This document shows positions 1 to 5,068 of a stretch of DNA of 13,722 nt, one piece after another. The DNA comes from Candidatus Treponema excrementipullorum (lineage in GTDB: Bacteria > Spirochaetota > Spirochaetia > Treponematales > Treponemataceae), in contig JAHLFV010000231.1 in assembly GCA_018883625.1 (NCBI GenBank), positions 1 through 13,722 on the forward strand. Direction: 5' to 3'. The notes beneath the pieces were generated by a model. That model had not been told where the DNA came from. It did not search any database and saw only the letters and a list, made by a program, of their open reading frames with translations. The position numbers and the translations under genes were made by a program. Every line of letters starts with the position of its first letter. Positions within the stretch are counted from its first letter, which is position 1.

Positions 1-1
1 C

Positions 2-505
2 CGGCTCATAAGGTTCAGATACAGGCTTATTCCCTATATTTATACAGAATACATGAAGAGTGCCTTAAAAAACACAATGTATTTCAGACCTCTTTCCTTT
101 GTTTACCCCGAAGATATGGACTGCCTTGAAATTGAAGACCAGCTCATGGTTGGGGAAAGCCTTATGGTGGCACCCGTCCTTGAACCCAATTCTACCGGAA
201 GGAATATTTATCTTCCCGAAGATATGATAGAAGTCAGACTGACAAACACAGAGGAAATAATACAGACTGAAATTCCCAAAGGCCGGCATTATATAAAATT
301 CCCCTTGGACGAACTGGTTTTTTATATAAGAAAAGGTCATGCCCTCCCCCTTGCAAAACCTGCAATGAGAACAGATTTGATTGACTTTGAAAACCTTTCA
401 TATATTGGTGACAAAGAAGTAATCCAAAAAGCCGGAAAGGAAGGAATCCCTCCATATAAAGTTTATATTGACGACGGATTTACAACGGAATACAAAGAAA
501 TATAG
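2..505 (+). CDS. GH31 family alpha-glucosidase, C-terminal fragment (5' end outside window)
   Basis: The reading frame is open from base 2, upstream of the first ATG at 53, so this is the last 167 residues of a longer protein cut by the window edge. The fragment starts with a stretch rich in Arg, Tyr and Pro (RYRLIPYIYTEY) typical of the end of the GH31 catalytic barrel. The GH31 hallmark DQLMVGESLMVAPVLEPNS follows, then a YLPE segment and the IRKGHALPLAKPA beta-sandwich segment. Family members hydrolyse terminal alpha-glucosidic or related alpha-glycosidic bonds. The catalytic aspartates lie upstream and cannot be seen, so the substrate is unknown. The gene ends at a TAG and converges on groES. 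Family assignment is firm; substrate is open. Confidence 0.85.
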   Translation, partial: RLIRFRYRLIPYIYTEYMKSALKNTMYFRPLSFVYPEDMDCLEIEDQLMVGESLMVAPVLEPNSTGRNIYLPEDMIEVRLTNTEEIIQTEIPKGRHYIKFPLDELVFYIRKGHALPLAKPAMRTDLIDFENLSYIGDKEVIQKAGKEGIPPYKVYIDDGFTTEYKEI

Positions 506-596
506 GAAACAAAAAGGCTGCCCCCTTTACAATTCAGGAATCAGTCCTTAAAATCAGCTTGTTAAAGTGTCCAATAATTGGGGTGCACTTCACAGG

Positions 597-624
597 AAAA
601 GCTCCCGTAGGGATTTTTTATTTT
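597..624. terminator. Candidate bidirectional terminator between GH31 gene and groES
   Basis: A short hairpin TCCC-GTA-GGGA (603-613) is preceded by AAAA (597-600) and followed by a T run (614-619, then ATTTT), so U-tracts would follow the stem in RNA from either strand. The stem has only 4 strong pairs, plus A/T flanks that could pair across two imperfect positions. It lies between two converging genes, where a shared terminator is expected. The stem is weak, so confidence is modest. Confidence 0.45.
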
Positions 625-636
625 CCAGAAATAAAA

Positions 637-903
637 CTACTCAATAATAGCAATAATATCGCCGGCTTTCAGAATCAGATGCTCTTCACCGTCAATTTTA
701 ATAGATGTACCTGCATATTTATCATACATGATACGATCTCCGGCTGCTACTTTGATTTTTTCTTTATCGTCTCCTACAGCAATAACAACAGCTGTCTGTG
801 TTTTTTCCTGAGCTGTATCCGGAATAATAATTCCGCTGGCTGTTTTTGATTCAGTTTTTTCTGTTTTAACCAATACACGATCTGCTAAAGGTCTAACCTT
901 CAT
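637..903 (-). CDS. groES: Co-chaperonin GroES (Hsp10)
   Basis: Encodes 88 residues, slightly shorter than the usual 94-97. The protein is the heptameric lid of the cytoplasmic GroEL folding chamber. The N-terminal MKVRPLADRVLVK matches the family. The mobile loop is at about residues 15-33 and contains GIII (24-27), the hydrophobic GroEL-contacting tripeptide. The C-terminal EHLILKAGDIIAIIE completes the GroES beta barrel. The start is fixed by a strong Shine-Dalgarno, GGAGGA, at 910-915, 6 nt before the ATG. No groEL follows: the next gene downstream converges, so the GroEL partner must be encoded elsewhere. It has its own sigma-70 type promoter (942-970), and I see no CIRCE (HrcA) inverted repeat upstream. 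It is divergent from the sigma factor gene across a shared regulatory region. Confidence 0.97.
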   Translation of the reverse strand: MKVRPLADRVLVKTEKTESKTASGIIIPDTAQEKTQTAVVIAVGDDKEKIKVAAGDRIMYDKYAGTSIKIDGEEHLILKAGDIIAIIE

Positions 904-941
904 ATAAAATCCTCCGTAGGGTTTATGTTATTCTTTATTTA

Positions 942-970
942 AATATACGAACAAAAAAAGGCTTCGTCAA
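942..970 (-). promoter_or_regulatory. sigma-70 promoter of groES
   Basis: Reading the minus strand, TTGACG (965-970) and TATATT (942-947) are separated by exactly 17 bp, close to the TTGACA/TATAAT consensus. The predicted start near 935 gives a leader of about 32 nt carrying the GGAGGA ribosome binding site. Confidence 0.75.
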
Positions 971-989
971 TAAATAACAGAAAAAACCT

Positions 990-1004
990 GTATCTTTTTG
1001 ATAC
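990..1004. promoter_or_regulatory. Putative activator binding site, copy 1 (perfect dyad)
   Basis: GTATC-TTTTT-GATAC is a perfect 5-5-5 inverted repeat centred at 997, about 262 bp before the predicted sigma-54 start site. It is the most symmetric of three related 15-bp sites. The dyad form suits a dimeric regulator such as the Fis-type helix-turn-helix of NtrC-family activators. The protein that binds it is not known. Confidence 0.6.
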
Positions 1005-1029
1005 TTACCGAGAGCGAGAATTCAATTAT

Positions 1030-1044
1030 GTGTTATTTTGATAC
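1030..1044. promoter_or_regulatory. Putative activator binding site, copy 2
   Basis: GTGTTATTTTGATAC is identical to copy 3 and shares the TTTTGATAC half with copy 1. It starts exactly 40 bp after copy 1 and is centred at 1037, about -222 relative to the predicted sigma-54 start. Confidence 0.6.
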
Positions 1045-1069
1045 AAGAATAGGTCTCCAACATGCGAGT

Positions 1070-1084
1070 GTGTTATTTTGATAC
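1070..1084. promoter_or_regulatory. Putative activator binding site, copy 3
   Basis: GTGTTATTTTGATAC repeats copy 2 exactly, 40 bp further on, and is centred at 1077, about -182. Flanking bases extend the symmetry to a GTGT...ACAC outer dyad. On the reverse strand the core reads TGTATCAAAATAACACA, which has the layout of an NtrC box (TGCACC-AAAAT-GGTGCA) with several transitions. Confidence 0.6.
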
Positions 1085-1170
1085 ACCTACAGACCACAAA
1101 CCATGGACATAAAGGAAACCGAGAGAGAAAATAACCTAAAAATGTATTGTATTTATTTAAAATATGCTCA

Positions 1171-1220
1171 TTTTTTTCTAAAAAGTAAAGTTTTTTTCTA
1201 AAAAATGTTATATTTTTTTA
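1171..1220. repeat. Phased T/A tracts with a 14-bp direct repeat (predicted curved DNA)
   Basis: TTTTTTTCTAAAAA occurs at 1171-1184 and again at 1191-1204, and a third T7 run lies at 1213-1219. The tracts recur every 20-22 bp, about two helical turns, which favours intrinsic curvature. The block lies between the three upstream sites and the sigma-54 promoter, where a bend would help an activator loop onto polymerase. Curvature is inferred, not measured. Confidence 0.5.
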
Positions 1221-1231
1221 AATTTAATAAG

Positions 1232-1247
1232 TTGGCACGGAAATTGC
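1232..1247 (+). promoter_or_regulatory. sigma-54 (RpoN) -24/-12 promoter of the sigma factor gene
   Basis: TTGGCACGGAAATTGC matches every defined base of the sigma-54 consensus TTGGCACG-N4-TTGC. The -24 GG is at 1234-1235 and the -12 GC at 1246-1247, with the invariant spacing. Transcription should begin at about 1258-1260, giving a leader of about 75 nt. No competing sigma-70 promoter with acceptable spacing is visible here. Such promoters need RpoN and an ATP-hydrolysing enhancer-binding protein, neither of which is encoded in this window. Confidence 0.88.
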
Positions 1248-1257
1248 TTGTTATAGA

Positions 1258-1272
1258 TGTAGCGTTGCTACA
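1258..1272 (+). promoter_or_regulatory. Perfect hairpin at the predicted 5' end of the sigma factor mRNA
   Basis: TGTAGC-GTT-GCTACA is a perfect 6-bp inverted repeat with a 3-nt loop that begins at the start site predicted from the sigma-54 promoter. As RNA it would cap the 5' end and could protect it from decay. As DNA it could be an operator covering +1. Both roles are inference. Confidence 0.55.
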
Positions 1273-1333
1273 GAATGCCTACACGTAAAAATGAGAGTAT
1301 TCTATATTGTATTTTGTTAAAAAGGAAAAAGAG

Positions 1334-2197
1334 ATGACAAAAGATAATTATGTAATGAATTCCGGCGAGGACAATATTTTGTTGATGTATTTGAAAGATA
1401 TTAACCGTATTCCTCTTTTATCCCGAGAAGAAGAAATTGAGTTGGCACAAAAAGCTGCACAAGGTGATGAAGCAGCAAAAAATAAAATCGTAAACGCAAA
1501 CTTACGGTTTGTAGTAAATGTGGCAAAAAAATACCAAAATCACGGTTTAGATTTACTTGATTTGATAAGTGAAGGAAATATCGGCTTGTTGACGGCTATT
1601 GAACGCTTTGACGTTTCCAAAGGGTATCACTTTATTTCTTACGCTGTATGGTGGATTCGTCAGGCTATTTTGAAGGCTATTTGCGAAAAGTCACGGGCTA
1701 TTCGCTTACCTTTAAATCGTGCCAATGAGTTGGTACAAATCGAGCAGGCAAGAAAAGAAATTGCTACAGATAAAACCGAAGAAGAAGAATTACAGGAAGT
1801 GGCAGAAATGCTTCACATGGATCCCCGTCATGTTCATGACTTATTGAATATTTCCCGGGATATGGTTTCTTTGGATGTTCCTGTAAATACCGGAGACAAC
1901 ACAAATACTTCTGTAGGAGATTTTATTGTGGACGGAAACCATCAGACACCGGAAGAGGCTATGATGGAAATATCCATGAAAGAAGAAATCGATTCTGTTT
2001 TGAACGCCTTGACAGAAAAAGAAGCAACAGTGCTGCGGTATCGTTTCGGTTTGAATGGTAACAAGTCTATGTCACTAAAAGAAGTGGGAGACAAGTTCAA
2101 TCTTACAAAAGAAAGAATTCGTCAGATTGAAAAGAAAGCTATAAAAAGACTACAGACTCCCAGCTATGCTGCCCGTTTGGAAGCTTACGTAGCTTAA
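1334..2197 (+). CDS. RNA polymerase sigma factor, sigma-70 family, group 2 (RpoD/RpoS-like)
   Basis: Encodes 287 residues. It directs core RNA polymerase to -35/-10 promoters. Region 1.2 is at about residues 12-45, and region 2 at 50-117 includes NLRFVVNVAKKY for core binding and YAVWWIRQAI for -10 recognition and melting. Region 3 is at about 127-205 and region 4 at 217-275, with YRFGL, SLKEVGDKFNLTKERIRQIE as the -35 helix-turn-helix. It lacks region 1.1 and the long insertion of primary sigma factors, so it is an alternative (group 2) factor, not the full-length primary RpoD. I chose ATG 1334 because AAAGGA (1321-1326) sits 8 bp upstream; an in-frame TTG at 1307 lies before that site and is less likely. 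A consensus sigma-54 promoter precedes it, so it is probably induced by RpoN plus an activator. The symbol is left blank because rpoD and rpoS are both used for such proteins. Confidence 0.93.
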   Translation: MTKDNYVMNSGEDNILLMYLKDINRIPLLSREEEIELAQKAAQGDEAAKNKIVNANLRFVVNVAKKYQNHGLDLLDLISEGNIGLLTAIERFDVSKGYHFISYAVWWIRQAILKAICEKSRAIRLPLNRANELVQIEQARKEIATDKTEEEELQEVAEMLHMDPRHVHDLLNISRDMVSLDVPVNTGDNTNTSVGDFIVDGNHQTPEEAMMEISMKEEIDSVLNALTEKEATVLRYRFGLNGNKSMSLKEVGDKFNLTKERIRQIEKKAIKRLQTPSYAARLEAYVA

Positions 2198-2240
2198 ACA
2201 TGTTATGGCTTAGGCTCTGCACTAAATCATAGATATAAGA

Positions 2241-2275
2241 GACACCCGGTGTTTTACACTGCGGTGTCTTTTTTT
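2241..2275 (+). terminator. Rho-independent terminator of the sigma factor gene, overlapping the recG 3' end
   Basis: GACACC (2241-2246) pairs with GGTGTC (2263-2268), an inner GTGT/ACAC pairing extends the stem, and seven Ts follow (2269-2275). Its 3' half is also the last codons and stop of recG on the other strand, so the converging genes overlap within the hairpin. On the minus strand the run after the stem is less U-rich, so it is a weaker terminator for recG. Confidence 0.85.
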
Positions 2276-4455
2276 ATGTCCAGGTATTCTATGACATCTC
2301 TTCTGGCTGTTTCCAACATGTCCCTGTCCCGAATGGGATCTGCAATGCCCAAAGTAAGATATCCCGATTGTTGAATGCCTGTTACTTCTCCCGGTCCTCT
2401 GAGTTTTAAGTCTTCTTCTGCAATTACAAAGCCATCATTTGTTTCCCGTAAAATTTTCATACGGGATTTTCCCGTTTCTGTCAGATTTTTACCGTATACC
2501 AAAAAACAATAGGACTGATATTCACCCCGTCCCACCCGTCCCCGTAGCTGATGTAAGGCAGCTAAACCGAACCTATCAGCATGTTCAATAACCATACAAG
2601 TGGCATTGGGAACGTCAACACCTACTTCCACCACGCTGGTGGCAACCAGTATTTTTATCTTTCCCAGCCGGAAATTTTCCAAAATGCGGGATTGTTCTTC
2701 TTCATCACATCGGGAATGAATGACAGCCATGGGAACAGAAGGATACACCGTTTCAGATAAAAATCGGTACATATCCTCTGCAGACTTAATGGAAGAGCTT
2801 TTTTCAGTGCTATCGATAAAAACGGAGTGATCTTGTTCGTTGTAAGATGCTTCATCCCGAGTTTCATCTGTTTTCAATTCTTCTATAAGAGGGTAAACAA
2901 AATATGCCTGATGCCCGGCTTCGATTTCTTTTCTGACGTACTCATAGACGTTTTGCTCATTGCCCATGCGAGTTAAATAAGTTTTTATGGGTTTTCGTCC
3001 TTGGGGCATAGTTTTGATAACAGAAACGTCTAAATCCCCAAATACTGTTAAGGCTAAGGTTCGGGGTATGGGAGTGGCACTAAGCATTAAAAGTGCCGGT
3101 ACGGCGTAGTTATCTGTATTGGGTATTGGTTGCCGGCCTTTTTCCAAAATAGCGTTTCTTTGAAGGACACCAAAACGGTGTTGCTCGTCAATAACTGCTA
3201 AATGTAAGTCTTTGTACTGAACATTGCGGGAGAACAAGGCATGGGTTCCTATTACTATGTGAATGGTTCCTTCTTTTAACGCCTGCAATAAGGGACCCCG
3301 ACCGGCAGCTTTTAAGTTTCCTGTTAGAAAAGCCAGGTTTACGTCCAAGGGTGCCAATAGCTTGGCTGCATTTTCTGCATGTTGTCGGGCCAGTAATTCT
3401 GTGGGAGCCAATATAGCACATTGTCCGCCCCAGTCAATTATACGGAGACAGGCAAAAAAAGCTGTCAGAGTTTTTCCTGAACCTACATCTCCCTGTACAA
3501 GCCGAGCCATGGTGTAGGGTTGGGGAGAAGACGAAAAACGGCCTTTTTCTGTTCTGTCTATGTCTTGATTTATATCGTAAATAGTCCGTTTTTGACCTTC
3601 TGTCAATTCGAAGGGGAGAGCTTCTAAAAGCTTTTTTTGCCGGGGAGAAAGACTTTCCAAAAAAGCTGAGGAGGGAAGCTCTTTTTCTCCGTAGCCCTGC
3701 AGGGAATCTTCGGGAAGCCGACCTTTGTGAAGCAAGGCTCTGCGGACAATGGCTAGCTGGAAATTAAACAGTTCTTCGTAAATAAGAGTATTGCGGGCTT
3801 TTAAGGCATTTTGCAGTGTATGGGGCTGGTGTATGGCAAATATTGCCTGCTGTTTTGTTAAGAGCCCATGTTTTTCTATGACCTCTTGGGGAACTTCATT
3901 GTCTATGCCTCGTCCGTATTCTTGCAAGGCTTTTGCTATTACTTTTCTAAGTTGTCCCTGGGATAATCCTGCTGTAAGAGGATATATAGGAAACACCCTA
4001 GAGCCGGGGACAGTAGCTGTTTTGTAGTCTGCAATGTTCCCGGAATCTGCAATTTTTTCTGTTTCAAAGTCAGTACTTTGCAATTCATTGTATTTGACAG
4101 CAAAATGAGCCGTCAGGGCAACAATAGCTCCTACCGGCAAAGATTTTTCCAAAAAGGGTCTGTTAAACGCGATTAAATGACCTGTAGCAGTACCATCGGT
4201 TACGGTGATTTTTAACGTCCTCATTTTACCGTAACCGAACCAAGAATGATGGAGAACTTGGACAATGGTGTGAACTTTGGGAAACAGTTTGTATTCGCTG
4301 AGAGTACGCTTTTGTGTTCTGTCTTCCCAGTCTTTGGGATACCACGCTAATAAGTCGGAAACAGAGTAAATACCCAAATTGGCAAACAGATGTGCTTTTG
4401 CAGGCCCTATACCTGAAAGTACAGATATAGGGGTTTTAATTTCCGACAATTTCAT
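2254..4455 (-). CDS. recG: ATP-dependent DNA helicase RecG
   Basis: Encodes 733 residues, near the usual 690-700 or slightly longer. RecG remodels stalled replication forks and branched recombination intermediates in the cytoplasm. An N-terminal GIGPAKA hairpin-like segment (15-21) leads into the wedge/OB domain (about 60-125) that splits junctions. Helicase motifs follow in order: GDVGSGKT Walker A (322-329), DEQH (423-426), SATPIPRT (459-466), VATSVVEVGVDVP (604-616) and HQLRGRVGRG (635-644). The C-terminal LKLRGPGEVTGIQQSG is the RecG-specific tail. A hydrophilic insertion near 528-557 accounts for the extra length. It follows yggT by 10 nt, and I see no Shine-Dalgarno before the ATG (upstream TTTCAATACC), so translation is probably coupled to yggT. 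The 3' end lies inside the convergent sigma gene terminator. Confidence 0.97.
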   Translation of the reverse strand: MKLSEIKTPISVLSGIGPAKAHLFANLGIYSVSDLLAWYPKDWEDRTQKRTLSEYKLFPKVHTIVQVLHHSWFGYGKMRTLKITVTDGTATGHLIAFNRPFLEKSLPVGAIVALTAHFAVKYNELQSTDFETEKIADSGNIADYKTATVPGSRVFPIYPLTAGLSQGQLRKVIAKALQEYGRGIDNEVPQEVIEKHGLLTKQQAIFAIHQPHTLQNALKARNTLIYEELFNFQLAIVRRALLHKGRLPEDSLQGYGEKELPSSAFLESLSPRQKKLLEALPFELTEGQKRTIYDINQDIDRTEKGRFSSSPQPYTMARLVQGDVGSGKTLTAFFACLRIIDWGGQCAILAPTELLARQHAENAAKLLAPLDVNLAFLTGNLKAAGRGPLLQALKEGTIHIVIGTHALFSRNVQYKDLHLAVIDEQHRFGVLQRNAILEKGRQPIPNTDNYAVPALLMLSATPIPRTLALTVFGDLDVSVIKTMPQGRKPIKTYLTRMGNEQNVYEYVRKEIEAGHQAYFVYPLIEELKTDETRDEASYNEQDHSVFIDSTEKSSSIKSAEDMYRFLSETVYPSVPMAVIHSRCDEEEQSRILENFRLGKIKILVATSVVEVGVDVPNATCMVIEHADRFGLAALHQLRGRVGRGEYQSYCFLVYGKNLTETGKSRMKILRETNDGFVIAEEDLKLRGPGEVTGIQQSGYLTLGIADPIRDRDMLETARRDVIEYLDIKKDTAV

Positions 4456-4465
4456 GGTATTGAAA

Positions 4466-5053
4466 TTATATAGGTAACATCAGAAAAAGACTGATTATGA
4501 GAGAAAAAATCAGTCGACCCAATAATTGAATAAGCAGTAACGCAACCAAAGCAATAATGAGAGCTGTCTGCTGTCTTATGAATTTATTTCTGGGAGTAAA
4601 AACTCTGATGAGCTTGTAGATAACAGGATTTATCATGGAATCCAAAGCGTACCAAAAAGAAGAATTACTGTCTTTTTTTATCAAGAGAAAAATAAGACGT
4701 ATAAGAATAACAATAAAAAGAAAAGTAGCAATGGAAGAAATCAAAGACCATATAATACCGGTCAAGGTTGCAAAAATTACACCTATACTGAACCGTCCTG
4801 TTTTGGCAATACTCTCAAAAACAGAAGAAAGGGCAGCCAACAATCCTATGGAAAGTACCGGGCTAAAATCAATATGTCCGAAGGTTAAAAAACGAAACCG
4901 TCTGAAAAGATTCAAATAAGGATCGCAAATTTCAGACATAATGCGTCCAAACTTACTGTATGCCAGAGAAGGAACCCACGTAAGCATAATTCTGATAAAA
5001 CACATGAGAGTGTAAACATTGACGGCTGCAGCCAACAGACTAAAAAAACTCAT
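4466..5053 (-). CDS. yggT: YggT/YlmG family membrane protein with two YggT repeats
   Basis: Encodes 195 residues, twice the size of single-repeat YlmG proteins and similar to E. coli YggT. Repeat one (about 5-75) holds a hydrophobic helix, RIMLTWVPSL and the signature DPYLNLFRRFRF, then a second helix. Repeat two (about 108-185) repeats the plan with MINPVIYKLIRVF followed by a long hydrophobic C-terminal helix. Four to five membrane segments are expected in the inner membrane. Family roles are poorly defined: osmotic and potassium phenotypes in E. coli, and division or nucleoid effects for YlmG relatives. AGGAG at 5059-5063 sits 5 nt before the ATG. It lies 15 nt after dnaE and 10 nt before recG, all on one strand, so it is probably co-transcribed with these replication and repair genes. 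Confidence 0.9.
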   Translation of the reverse strand: MSFFSLLAAAVNVYTLMCFIRIMLTWVPSLAYSKFGRIMSEICDPYLNLFRRFRFLTFGHIDFSPVLSIGLLAALSSVFESIAKTGRFSIGVIFATLTGIIWSLISSIATFLFIVILIRLIFLLIKKDSNSSFWYALDSMINPVIYKLIRVFTPRNKFIRQQTALIIALVALLLIQLLGRLIFSLIISLFLMLPI

Positions 5054-5068
5054 TTTTACTCCTATAAC

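Noticed and set aside
559..849. Open frame on the plus strand opposite groES
   Set aside because: It is antisense to a clear groES gene, rich in Asn, Cys and Phe as expected for a shadow frame, and has no recognisable family.
601..922. CCGTAGGG shared by the groES downstream hairpin and the groES leader
   Set aside because: An 8-base match, one copy being part of the ribosome binding site and the other a small terminator stem, is easily chance; no pairing role is evident.
990..1084. Three evenly spaced repeats that resemble a tiny CRISPR array
   Set aside because: Repeats are only 15 bp with 25-bp spacers, copy 1 differs from the others, there is no cas gene, and the position upstream of a sigma-54 promoter fits regulatory sites better.
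1232..1257. TTGGCA (1232-1237) and TATAGA (1252-1257) as a sigma-70 promoter
   Set aside because: The spacer is only 14 bp, too short, while the same bases form an exact sigma-54 element.
1307..1333. TTG at 1307 as the start of the sigma factor, adding nine residues
   Set aside because: The extension crosses the AAAGGA ribosome binding site at 1321-1326, which is ideally placed for ATG 1334, and region 1.2 is complete without it.
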